Position numbers and translations under genes: made by a program. A stretch of DNA of 64,000 nucleotides. Source: Jiangella alkaliphila. Its GTDB lineage: Bacteria > Actinomycetota > Actinomycetes > Jiangellales > Jiangellaceae. Below are positions 33,856 through 41,404 of the stretch, piece after piece (within the stretch, counting starts at the first letter, position 1; each line of letters opens with the position of its first letter). The stretch lies in assembly GCF_900105925.1 (NCBI RefSeq), contig NZ_LT629791.1, positions 6,108,001-6,172,000 of the forward strand, given 5' to 3'. Under the pieces are notes generated by a model. That model saw nothing but the letters and a program-made list of their open reading frames with translations, was not told the origin of the DNA and made no database searches.

Positions 33856-33990
33856 TCAGTCGCCCAGGAGGGTGCCCAGGGGGACGTGCACCGGCTCGTT
33901 CACCGTTTCTCCTCCCGCTCGGATCGACCGGATCAAGGCGTGCAGACGGACCTCGACCAGGTCGCCGCCGGCCAGCGAGATGGTGATGAC
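33856..33990 (-). other. Coding-like remnant or leaderless micro-ORF after the GAF-ANTAR gene
   Basis: The minus strand reads VITISLAGGDLVEVRLHALI, RSIRAGGETVNEPVHVPLGT and LLGD to a stop at 33856. The frame looks protein-like but has no start codon. A one-base insertion near 33990 would join it to the GTGA that overlaps the GAF-ANTAR stop. Alternatively, GTG 33903, five bases after an excellent GGGAGGAG, would give a 15-residue peptide, MNEPVHVPLGTLLGD. Neither reading can be confirmed. Confidence 0.35.
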
Positions 33991-33997
33991 CCGGCCG

Positions 33998-34684
33998 TCA
34001 CGGTTCCTTGGGCGGAAGTCCTGTCGTGATGACGTGTGACGCGACGTCGCGAAGTTTGATGTTGTTGTCGCGGGACAGTCGACGCAGCATGGCGAAGGCT
34101 TGATCGGCATCCAGACCGTGTCGTTCCATGAGCATGCCCTGGGCCAGCCCGATGAGGTGGCGGGCGTCGATGGCGTATCGCAGGCCGGCTTCCTCGCCGG
34201 CCGTCGAGACGGCGATCGAGGCATGCCGAGCAAATATCTCCGCCACCGCCACGTCGTCCTCATCGAACGCATGCGCCCGCGCTGCGTAGAGGTTGAGCGC
34301 GCCCAGGGTCCGGTCACCGCTGAAGAGCCGAACCGAGACCAGACTGCGCAGCCCGAGCTCTGCCGCGGCGGGGCCCCACCGCGGCCACCGTGGGTCGGCA
34401 TCGATGTCATCGACCAGAACCGTGGCCCGGTGCTGCATCGCCCACAGCGCGGGCCCCTCGTTGTACTCGCCCTGCAGCTGGTCGACATTGCTCGCCCACG
34501 CGTCGGTCGTCGCAGCGCTCTCCAGCCGCCCTGGCCTGTGGGACAGGACCAGCCCGGCTCGGTCGCAGGCGACCGCATGACAGGCGTACTCGACCACGAG
34601 TTCGAGCGTGCGCTCGGAATCCGGCGCCTCGTGCAGATCGGCAGCGATCCGAGAGAAGTCCGCCGAGTCGAGTCCACCGCTCAC
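33998..34684 (-). CDS. GAF and ANTAR domain regulator
   Basis: A 228-residue protein. The GAF domain covers residues 20-165 (LELVVEYACHAVACDRAGLV; GLRSLVSVRLFSGDRTLGAL). The C-terminal ANTAR domain is DARHLIGLAQGMLMERHGLD, then ADQAFAMLRRLSRDNNIKLR and DVASHVI, with the conserved alanine and arginine positions of the RNA-binding three-helix bundle. ANTAR proteins bind paired hairpins in mRNA leaders and cause antitermination. No obvious dual-hexaloop leader was recognised nearby. GTG 34684 is the likely start. Confidence 0.9.
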   Translation of the reverse strand: MSGGLDSADFSRIAADLHEAPDSERTLELVVEYACHAVACDRAGLVLSHRPGRLESAATTDAWASNVDQLQGEYNEGPALWAMQHRATVLVDDIDADPRWPRWGPAAAELGLRSLVSVRLFSGDRTLGALNLYAARAHAFDEDDVAVAEIFARHASIAVSTAGEEAGLRYAIDARHLIGLAQGMLMERHGLDADQAFAMLRRLSRDNNIKLRDVASHVITTGLPPKEP

Positions 34685-34846
34685 CGTGCCACCCCACCTC
34701 GAGGGTCTCGCCGCTGCGGGTCCACCCGACCCAGCACGGTTCGATTCCAGCCCCAGCGGCCTGAGCGCAAGTATGCCCCACGATCACGGGATCCAACCGC
34801 CAGAGCACACTGGGTACGGGTCTGACCTCGACACCGGGAGGCAGTC

Positions 34847-35098
34847 GTGGAGAAGCCGGAACTACGCGTGACGTCGGTGACCGTCGGAGAGTTCGAGCGG
34901 CACTTCGCCCGCCCGGAGTGGCCGGCCGTCGCCGGCCACCAGACCGCGTCGCAACACCTCGACATCCACGTCGACGACCTGGCCGCGGCGGTGGAGTGGG
35001 CGGTGTCGTGCGGTGCGACCGTGGCGGACGTCCAGCCGCAGCAGCACATCCGCGTGCTCGTCGACCCGGACGGCCACCCGTTCTGCCTGTTCCTGTAG
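34847..35098 (+). CDS. Short VOC/glyoxalase-fold protein, N-terminally truncated
   Basis: An 83-residue protein in which only the second half of a Glyoxalase_6-like domain is recognisable: QHLDIHVDDLAAAVEWAVSC, then GATVADVQPQQHIRVLVDPD and GHPFCLFL. Full members are about 115-125 residues and start with a beta-strand (VTLDCxDPxxLAxFW) that is absent here. The first 25 residues are shorter and unlike the family. GGGAGG precedes GTG 34847, so it may be expressed. Best read as a truncated paralogue. Confidence 0.7.
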   Translation: MEKPELRVTSVTVGEFERHFARPEWPAVAGHQTASQHLDIHVDDLAAAVEWAVSCGATVADVQPQQHIRVLVDPDGHPFCLFL

Positions 35099-35162
35099 TC
35101 CTGCCCGCGGATGCGGACGTTCAGCGGCGGGACCTCATCGAGGGGATGCACTCTGACACGGA

Positions 35163-35372
35163 TCAGGTCCGGCCGCGGCGCAGGGCCGCGAACCCGGCCA
35201 CGGCGATCGCTGCGGACAGCAGCCAGCCGTACCGGTGGCCGTCCGTGCCGGCCACCGCCAACTCGCCGGAGGTGTCCAGATCGCGCTCGATCGCCGGCAG
35301 CGCCGGCACCGCCACTGTCACGCCGAGCACATTGACCAACTCGGCGAGACAGAGCACAGCGACAGCCAGCAT
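35163..35372 (-). pseudogene. MFS transporter remnant with internal deletion
   Basis: A 69-codon frame joins the first helix of a DHA2-type drug transporter (VLCLAELVNVLGVTVAVPAL, PAIERDLDTS) directly to what looks like the last helix and tail (HRYGWLLSAAIAVAGFAALR, RGRT). About 380-400 residues are missing between them. The frame has stayed open. It is either a decayed gene or an unusual two-helix protein; deletion of the middle is the simpler explanation. Confidence 0.7.
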
Positions 35373-35621
35373 GAGTGACCCGTACCCCGCGAGCGAATAC
35401 CCGTCTCCGGACGGGGAACTCTCTCATCAGGGGCGGACCGGCGATCCTAGGTGGACGGCCACCCTCAGGCCTCGGTCGTCAAGATGGGTGCGGCCGGGGC
35501 CGACCGTTCGGCGGGCGGCGGTCCTGTGGCTCGGGCGAGCCACATGCGGGTGGTGGTGACATGGATGGCGACCGTCGGGCCGCGGCGGTTCGCCGCCTCG
35601 ACGGTGATCGCCTGGCGCCGT
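35373..35621. other. Intergenic, nothing supported
   Basis: About 250 bp between the MFS remnant and the FAD enzyme of the phenolic-lipid locus. Several short overlapping frames exist in both strands but none has family signatures or a convincing start. No hairpin of note was found. Confidence 0.5.
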
Positions 35622-36644
35622 TCAGGCGGGCCGGGCGAGGACGTTGACGGCGGCGCCGAACACGCGTGGCAAGGCAGCCGCGAGCGGGAGGAGGGCTCGC
35701 CGTCCGACGGTGGTCGAGGTCGCGCCGACCAGTGCGCGGGTCATCACCTCGTAGCGCCAGGTGAGCCGTCGCCACGCCGTCTCGTAGCGGGCAGGCGTGC
35801 CGGCGAGGATCGCCGCCACGGCGGCGTGGGCCTGAGCCATGCCCAGCGCCACGCCCTCACCGGTGAGGGCGTCGACGTAGCCGGCGGCGTCGCCGATCAG
35901 GAGCGTCCGCCCGGCAACCCGGTGGCGCGACCGCTGCCGGAGCGGACCGGCACCGCGCACCGCCATCAGCGGGCTGCCGTCGATGCGGTGCTCCAACGCT
36001 GGGAACGCGGCGAGGTGCTGGTCGAACGGCGCGCGGTCGCGGGTGAGCACAGCGATGCCGACGAGATCGGGCCCGACCGGCGTCACGTAGGCCTCGGCTG
36101 CCCGGGCCCAGTGCACCTCGACGTAGTCGGTCCAGGGTGCCAGCCGGACGTGCCGACGCAGCCCGAACCGGTGCGCGGTGGCGACCGGGCGGTCCAGCCC
36201 GAGCCGGCGGCGGATCGGTGAGTGCAGACCGTCGGCCGCCAGGAGGTAACGGGCGCGGATGCCGTCCACGTCGACGCCGTCGGCGTGTTGGGTGACGGTG
36301 CCGACCGCGGCCGGCACCACAGTGACGCAGGTGTCGTCGAGGGCCTCGCGCAGCGCGGCGTGCAGCGTGGTCCGACGGACACCGCGGCCTGGGCCGGCGC
36401 GGAAGTCCGCGACGACGGACCGAGAGCCGGACAGGTAGCGGATCCCGCGCAGCGGCTGTCCTTCCGGGTGCACGTCAAGGGCGGCGAGTGCGGCGACGGC
36501 GCCTGGCATGAGCCCCTCGCCGCACGCCTTGTCGATCGGCCCTGACCGCGGCTCGAACAGGACGACCTCGAGGCCGCTGCGCGCCGCGAGCAGCGCCGCC
36601 GTCAACCCGGCCGGACCGCCGCCGGCCACGATGACGTCGATCAT
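35622..36644 (-). CDS. FAD-dependent hydroxylase/reductase, SrsC / geranylgeranyl-reductase-like
   Basis: A 340-residue flavoprotein: GxGxxG dinucleotide motif VIVAGGGPAGLTAALLAARS, DKACGEGLMPGAVAAL of the geranylgeranyl-reductase family, the internal AADGLHSPIRRRLGL (DG motif) and LLIGDAAGYVDALTGEGVAL (GD motif). Third gene of the PKS-methyltransferase-FAD operon, overlapping the methyltransferase stop by 4 bp. In the S. griseus srsABC operon the corresponding enzyme hydroxylates the alkylresorcinol ring. That role is inferred here from gene order. Confidence 0.88.
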   Translation of the reverse strand: MIDVIVAGGGPAGLTAALLAARSGLEVVLFEPRSGPIDKACGEGLMPGAVAALAALDVHPEGQPLRGIRYLSGSRSVVADFRAGPGRGVRRTTLHAALREALDDTCVTVVPAAVGTVTQHADGVDVDGIRARYLLAADGLHSPIRRRLGLDRPVATAHRFGLRRHVRLAPWTDYVEVHWARAAEAYVTPVGPDLVGIAVLTRDRAPFDQHLAAFPALEHRIDGSPLMAVRGAGPLRQRSRHRVAGRTLLIGDAAGYVDALTGEGVALGMAQAHAAVAAILAGTPARYETAWRRLTWRYEVMTRALVGATSTTVGRRALLPLAAALPRVFGAAVNVLARPA

Positions 36645-37177
36645 GACGCCGGCCTCGGGGCCAGCTCCGCCAGAGCGGCGTTCTCCACAGAGAGGCGGAC
36701 AGCGAGGAGGACGGCGTTGAGCGCGGTGAACACGACCGCGGTGATCCAGGCCGAGTGCACCAGCGGCAGTGCGAACCCCTCGACCACCACAGCGACGTAG
36801 TTGGGGTGGCGCAGCCACCGGTATGGCCCGTCGTGCACGAGAACAAGGCCGCGCACGACGATGACACGTGTGTTCCATTGCCGCCCGAGCGTAGCGATGC
36901 ACCACCAGCGCAGGCCCTGGGCCACCACGACGAGCGCCAGCATCGTCCAGCCGAGCGCGGGCACGAACTCCGGGCGGCGGATCCACACCTCCGCGACGGC
37001 GCCGGCCAGCAGGGCCGTGTGCAGGACGACCATGACCGGGTAGTGCCCGCGGCCGTACTCGACGCCGCCACGGGCGAAGCTCCAGGCCGCGTTCCGCTTC
37101 GACACGACCAGCTCGGCCAGGCGTTCAAGACCGACCAGCCCCACCAGCACGGTGAACAGGATCTCGGACACGGCCAT
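36641..37177 (-). CDS. Isoprenylcysteine-carboxyl-methyltransferase-like enzyme (SrsB-like)
   Basis: A 178-residue membrane protein with about five helices. The SAM-binding end of the ICMT fold is intact: RWWCIATLGRQWNTRVIVV, then VHDGPYRWLRHPNYVAVVVE (the RHPxY motif) and a last hydrophobic pair. In bacterial type III PKS operons this family O-methylates phenolic lipids. The ATG 37177 shares its first base with the PKS stop (TGATG), so translation is coupled. The downstream FAD gene overlaps by 4 bp. Confidence 0.9.
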   Translation of the reverse strand: MAVSEILFTVLVGLVGLERLAELVVSKRNAAWSFARGGVEYGRGHYPVMVVLHTALLAGAVAEVWIRRPEFVPALGWTMLALVVVAQGLRWWCIATLGRQWNTRVIVVRGLVLVHDGPYRWLRHPNYVAVVVEGFALPLVHSAWITAVVFTALNAVLLAVRLSVENAALAELAPRPAS

Positions 37178-38256
37178 CACGCTCGCAGCAGGACGAGTTC
37201 GAGGCAGAAGCCCGGGCCCATGGCCAACAGGATCCCGTACGACCCCGGCCGTGGTGGTCGCAGCTCGAGGGTGTCGGCGAGGACGTGCAGCACCGATGCC
37301 GACGAGAGGTTGCCGATGCGGTCCAGCGAGTCCCACGTCAGCGACAGAGCATCGCGGTCGACACCGAGCGCGTCTTGCATGGCCTCCAGCACCTTCGGCC
37401 CGCCCGGATGGCACACCCACCAGTTGATGTCCTCGCGGCGCAGCTCGTGGCCGGACAGGAACCGGTCGACGTCGTCGCCGACCTGGCTGCGCACCAGCGC
37501 GGGCACGTCGGCGCTGAGCACGATGCGCAGGCCGGTCGCCCCAACGTCCCAGCCCATCGCCCGCTCGGTGTCCTCGTAGAGCCGGCTCCGGCTGTCCAGG
37601 ACGGCGGGCGCGACCCGCCCGGCCGGCGGATCGAGCCCGGCGGCCCGCTCCGCTCCGACCATGACGACGGCGGCGGCACCATCGCCGAACAGGCCACTGG
37701 CGATGAGGTTGGCGATCGACGCGTCAGCCCGCTGCACCGTCAGCGAGCACAGCTCGACCGACAGCAGTACCGCGACATCGCCGGGGTGACCGAGCAGGTA
37801 GTCGTGCATCCGGGCGATCCCCGCGGCGCCGGCCACGCAGCCGAGGCCGATGATCGGCACCCTCTTCACGTCGGGGCGCAGCCCGATCCGGCCGGCGATG
37901 CGGGCGTCCAGCGATGGGACCGCGATGCCGGTGATGGTGGTCGAGATGATCTGGTCGACGTCACCCGGCGCCAGCCCGGCGGCGTCGAGCGCGTCGGTGA
38001 CCGCCCGCGCGCCCAGTTCGACGGCGGCCTCGATGAACGCGTCATTGGTGGCGCCGAAGTCGTGCAAGGCGGCGTAGCGCTCCTTCGGCAGCGCGAGGTG
38101 CCGGGTGCTCACGCCGGCGTTGGCGTGGAAGCGTTCCAGCAGCGCGTGGTTGTACCGGCCGGCCGGGGCGATCAGGCCGGCGAACTCGGCAGTGAGGTCC
38201 GCCTGCGCGTACTTGTGGTCGGGCAAGGCGCCACGAACGGACAGAATGCTGGTCAT
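37177..38256 (-). CDS. Type III polyketide synthase (chalcone-synthase fold)
   Basis: A 359-residue enzyme with a complete Cys-His-Asn triad: Cys near residue 139 in [19 protein letters not shown], His in [16 protein letters not shown] and Asn in [16 protein letters not shown]-terminal [17 protein letters not shown] carries the usual GFG-like loop. It condenses an acyl starter (probably a long-chain acyl thioester) with malonyl-CoA. The operon order PKS-ICMT-FAD matches srsABC, so an alkylresorcinol, alkylpyrone or related quinone is expected. ATG 38256 is favoured over the TTG two codons earlier: CTATAAC lies six to seven bases before it, suggesting a leaderless mRNA. Confidence 0.93.
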   Translation of the reverse strand: MTSILSVRGALPDHKYAQADLTAEFAGLIAPAGRYNHALLERFHANAGVSTRHLALPKERYAALHDFGATNDAFIEAAVELGARAVTDALDAAGLAPGDVDQIISTTITGIAVPSLDARIAGRIGLRPDVKRVPIIGLGCVAGAAGIARMHDYLLGHPGDVAVLLSVELCSLTVQRADASIANLIASGLFGDGAAAVVMVGAERAAGLDPPAGRVAPAVLDSRSRLYEDTERAMGWDVGATGLRIVLSADVPALVRSQVGDDVDRFLSGHELRREDINWWVCHPGGPKVLEAMQDALGVDRDALSLTWDSLDRIGNLSSASVLHVLADTLELRPPRPGSYGILLAMGPGFCLELVLLRA

Positions 38257-38262
38257 AGTCAA

Positions 38263-38291
38263 GTTATAGGCAATTCCGCCGCCCCTAAACT
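38263..38291. promoter_or_regulatory. Back-to-back leaderless promoters of the PKS operon and the prenyltransferase gene
   Basis: Minus strand: TATAAC (38268-38263), six bases before the PKS ATG. Plus strand: TAAACT (38286-38291), seven bases before GTG 38299 of the prenyltransferase. Only 42 bp separate the divergent start codons, so the two transcripts must be tightly coordinated or mutually exclusive. Confidence 0.5.
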
Positions 38292-38298
38292 ACGGACG

Positions 38299-39105
38299 GT
38301 GGCAGGAAGAATGTCGGCGGCGGGCCTGGTACGGGCATGCCACCCGGAGCCGACGGCGGCGGTCACCGCGCTGAGCGGGCTGCTGGCCCTGCGACTCGGC
38401 CACGACGCCGCGACATCGGCCCTCGTCGTGGCCGCCGTGTTCACAGGTCAGCTCACCATCGGCTGGTCCAACGACCTGGTCGACGCCGGCCGGGACCGCG
38501 CCGTGGGCCGCACGGACAAGCCGCTGGCCACCGGCCGTGTCTCGGCCCGGACAGTGCGCGTCGCGCTGACCGTCGCGGCCGTCACCTGCGTGGCCCTGTC
38601 GCTGGCCCTGGGCTCGGCCGCGGGGGTGCTGCACCTGGTCCTCGTCGGTTGCGGGGTCGGCTACAACCTGACGCTGAAGCGGACGGTGTTCTCGTGGCTG
38701 CCGTACGCGGTCGCGTTCGGGCTGCTGCCCGCGGTGGTGAGCCTCGCCCTCGACCCGCCGGAGTGGCCGCCCGGCTGGATGATCGCGGCCGGCGCCCTGC
38801 TCGGGGTAGGCGCTCACCTGGTCAACGTGCTGCCGGATCTCGACGACGACGCCGCTACCGGTGTGCGAGGGCTGCCGCACCGGCTCGGTCCCGGGCGCGC
38901 CCGAGTGGCCGCGGTGGTCGTGCTCGCCGTCGCGTCGGTGCTCGTGGCGCTGGGGCCGGGCCGGCCACCGGCGTGGGCCTGGGCCGGGCTGGTCGTCGTC
39001 GGGGGCCTCGTCGTGTCGGCACTGCGCGGCCGCGGTGCGACACCGTTCCGCGCCGCAATGGCCATCGCCCTTGTCGACGTCGTGCTGCTGGTGCTGCGCA
39101 GCTGA
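38299..39105 (+). CDS. UbiA-family membrane prenyltransferase
   Basis: A 268-residue protein with about seven helices. The first Asp-rich motif is LTIGWSNDLVDAGRDRAVGR (NDxxDxxxD), followed by RTDKPLATGRVSARTVR. The second is NVLPDLDDDAATGVRGLPHR (DxxxD). These bind Mg and the prenyl diphosphate, so an aromatic or lipid acceptor is prenylated. GTG 38299 is chosen because TAAACT lies exactly seven bases upstream; ATG 38311 is the alternative. Divergent from the type III PKS operon and followed 29 bp later by a second FAD enzyme. The acceptor might be the PKS product, which would be a new combination, or a separate quinone. Confidence 0.92.
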   Translation: MAGRMSAAGLVRACHPEPTAAVTALSGLLALRLGHDAATSALVVAAVFTGQLTIGWSNDLVDAGRDRAVGRTDKPLATGRVSARTVRVALTVAAVTCVALSLALGSAAGVLHLVLVGCGVGYNLTLKRTVFSWLPYAVAFGLLPAVVSLALDPPEWPPGWMIAAGALLGVGAHLVNVLPDLDDDAATGVRGLPHRLGPGRARVAAVVVLAVASVLVALGPGRPPAWAWAGLVVVGGLVVSALRGRGATPFRAAMAIALVDVVLLVLRS

Positions 39106-39134
39106 GTATGGGCATCTGTGGGTAGTGAGTTCGC

Positions 39135-40265
39135 ATGGATGACCCCTGGGACCTCGTCATCGTGGGAGCCGGCCCGGCCGGAGCAGCGGCGGCGCTCGGC
39201 GCGCTGACGGCTGCCCCTGAGCTGCGGGTGCTGCTGCTCGACCGGGCCGCCTTCCCACGCGACAAGGCGTGCGGCGACGGCGTCGCACCGGACGTGACGG
39301 ACATGCTGGCCGCACTCGGAGTGCCGGGTCTGCTGGACGACTGGGCACCGGTGCAGCGGCTGGAGCTCTCACACGGCAGCCGTCGCGTATCGCGCCCGAT
39401 GCGGCGGCCCGTCCGGGTCGTTCCACGGACGGTCCTCGACCACCGGCTGCAAGCGGCCGCCGTCGCCGCCGGGGCGCGGTTCGAGCGGCGCCGGGTGCGC
39501 ACCGTCCAGCCTCTCCGCCGCGGCGTGATCGTCGACGACGATCTCACGGGACTCGTGGTGATCGGCGCGGACGGCGCCTACTCCGCCGTCCGCCAGGCCG
39601 CGGGCGTCCCCGCCGTCCGGCGCCGGGCCATCGCGCTGCGCGGCTACGTCGCGACGCCACCACGGTGGTCGGGCCGGCAGGTCATCGCCTTCGACCATGA
39701 ACACCCGCAGGCCTACGCCTGGTGCTTCGACCGCGGCGACGGGCTGGCCAACGTCGGCTACGGCGCCTTCGGCACCGCCGGACTCACGCGGGCCGCGCTG
39801 CTGCGGCGCCTGGGCGAACTGCTGCCCGGCGCGGACGACGGAACGGACTGGCGCGGCCACCACCTGCCCCTGTCGTCCTGGCGCTGGTCCCAGCCCGACG
39901 GCCACCTCCTGCTGGCCGGCGACGCCGCCGGCCTGATCAACCCCATGACCGGCGAAGGCCTCCACTACGCCGTTGCGACGGGCGCCCTGGCCGGGCGGGC
40001 CGCCGCGGCTGCCATCACGGCCGGGCGCCCCGATACCGCGGGCGCGCGGCACCGGAGCGCCGTACGCGCCCTCCTCGGCCGCCACCTGCGGCACACTGCC
40101 ACGGCGGCTCGCCTCTCCGCGGTGCCGGCAGTACTGACCGCCGGAATCGCGGCGGCGAACCGGGACCAGGGCGTGTTCGACGAGCTCGTCGAGCTCGGCC
40201 TGGGCCAAGGACGGCTGACCCGGCGAGTGGTGACCGGCCTCGCCCGGGCGCTCGTCGTGCGCTGA
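39135..40265 (+). CDS. Geranylgeranyl-reductase-family FAD oxidoreductase
   Basis: A 376-residue flavoprotein: LVIVGAGPAGAAAALGALTA, AAFPRDKACGDGVAPDVTDM, internal VVIGADGAYSAVRQAAGV and LLAGDAAGLINPMTGEGLHY, all intact. These match prenyl-reductase or hydroxylase members of the family. Next to a UbiA prenyltransferase, a role in reducing the prenyl chain or oxidising the aromatic ring is likely. It is a relative of the FAD enzyme at 35622, so the locus has two such enzymes. ATG 39135 has no clear RBS but lies 29 bp after the prenyltransferase, so the genes are probably co-transcribed. Confidence 0.9.
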   Translation: MDDPWDLVIVGAGPAGAAAALGALTAAPELRVLLLDRAAFPRDKACGDGVAPDVTDMLAALGVPGLLDDWAPVQRLELSHGSRRVSRPMRRPVRVVPRTVLDHRLQAAAVAAGARFERRRVRTVQPLRRGVIVDDDLTGLVVIGADGAYSAVRQAAGVPAVRRRAIALRGYVATPPRWSGRQVIAFDHEHPQAYAWCFDRGDGLANVGYGAFGTAGLTRAALLRRLGELLPGADDGTDWRGHHLPLSSWRWSQPDGHLLLAGDAAGLINPMTGEGLHYAVATGALAGRAAAAAITAGRPDTAGARHRSAVRALLGRHLRHTATAARLSAVPAVLTAGIAAANRDQGVFDELVELGLGQGRLTRRVVTGLARALVVR

Positions 40266-40362
40266 ACGGCCGAGGCCGGAAGCGCGCGGGCGCCGGTGGG
40301 TCACCGAGCGGTGGTGAATGCGGAACCGCGATCGCGGGTACTGCCGGAGTCATGAGGTCGTC

Positions 40363-40455
40363 GTGAAGGCCGTCGTGCTGAACTGCACGCTCAAGCTGTC
40401 GCCGCAGCCGTCGAACACCGGCGCGCTGGCCGAGTCACCGCTGCCGGCGCCGTGA
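40363..40455 (+). pseudogene. N-terminal fragment of an NADPH-dependent FMN reductase/flavodoxin-like gene
   Basis: GTG at 40363 opens MKAVVLNCTLKLSPQPSNTG, then ALAESPLPAP and a stop. MKAVVLNCTLKPSPxPSNT is the recognisable first strand and phosphate loop of flavodoxin-like FMN reductases of about 180-200 residues. Here it ends after 30 residues, right before the dehalogenase-like gene, so a deletion has fused the start of one gene to the upstream region of the next. Confidence 0.75.
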
Positions 40456-40459
40456 TGTC

Positions 40460-41329
40460 GTGTTCGACGGATTCGCAGACGAGCGGGTCGAGCTCGGCCC
40501 AGTGGTGCTTCGCGTCCGGCATGCCGGCACCGGCCCGCCGGTGCTGCTCGTCCACGGGCATCCACGAACCGGGTCCACCTGGCACCGGGTCGCGCCGCTT
40601 CTCGTAGCGGCCGGCCTGACGGTCGTCTGCCCCGACATGCGCGGCTACGGCGCCTCCTCCAAGCCGCAACTCCGGCCGGACCATGCGCAACAGTCCAAGC
40701 GGGCGGTCGCGCAGGACCTGGTCGCACTGATGCGGATGCTGGGTCATGACCACTTCGCCGCCGTCGGGCACGACCGGGGCTGCTACGTGGCGTTGCGGCT
40801 CGCACTCGACCACCCCGCGAGCGTGAACCGGCTCGTCGTCCTCGATGGCGTGCCGTTGAGCGAGGCGCTCGACCGCTGCGACGCCCGCTTCGCCCAAGCC
40901 TGGTTCCACTGGTTCTTCTACGCCCAACCCGACATCCCCGAGCGGGTGATCAACACCGACCCGCTGGCCTGGTACGGCGGCGACCCGGCGCGGATGGGCG
41001 AAGAGAACTTCGCTGAGTACCGTGCCGCCATCGAGAACCCGGCCACGGTGCAGGCCATGCTGGAGGACTACCGCGCCGGACTGGGCATCGATCGCGAACA
41101 CGAGTCCGCCGCACGCGACTCGAGCCAGCGCATCGCGTGCCCGACCCTGGCGCTGTGGTCCAGCCGAGATGACATGGAGTACCTCTACGGCGACCCGTTG
41201 AGGATCTGGTCGGCCTGGGCGCCGGATCTGCGCGGACACGCCATCGACTCCGGCCACCACATGGCCGAGGACAACCCCGAGGCACTCGCCGCTGCCCTCA
41301 TCGACTTCCTTCGGCCGCGCGCCGTTTGA
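40460..41329 (+). CDS. Alpha/beta-hydrolase of the haloacetate (fluoroacetate) dehalogenase family
   Basis: A 289-residue hydrolase. The conserved CPDMRGYGASSKP precedes the nucleophile elbow FAAVGHDRGCYVALRLALDH, where the nucleophile is Asp rather than Ser, with the adjoining Arg. FHWFFYAQPDIPERVI supplies the His-Trp of the halide pocket known in fluoroacetate dehalogenases, and GHHMAEDNPEAL the catalytic histidine. It is therefore likely to hydrolyse a haloacid or an epoxide-like substrate. The GTG 40460 start follows the stop of the FMN-reductase fragment by four bases, so expression may rely on that remnant's promoter. Confidence 0.88.
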   Translation: MFDGFADERVELGPVVLRVRHAGTGPPVLLVHGHPRTGSTWHRVAPLLVAAGLTVVCPDMRGYGASSKPQLRPDHAQQSKRAVAQDLVALMRMLGHDHFAAVGHDRGCYVALRLALDHPASVNRLVVLDGVPLSEALDRCDARFAQAWFHWFFYAQPDIPERVINTDPLAWYGGDPARMGEENFAEYRAAIENPATVQAMLEDYRAGLGIDREHESAARDSSQRIACPTLALWSSRDDMEYLYGDPLRIWSAWAPDLRGHAIDSGHHMAEDNPEALAAALIDFLRPRAV

Positions 41330-41404
41330 CAAACCGCTCACGTCCCCGCCCGGTCAGCGGAGCTTGAACCCCGCGTCGTCGCCGCAGCCACTGTCAGGAG
41401 CAGA

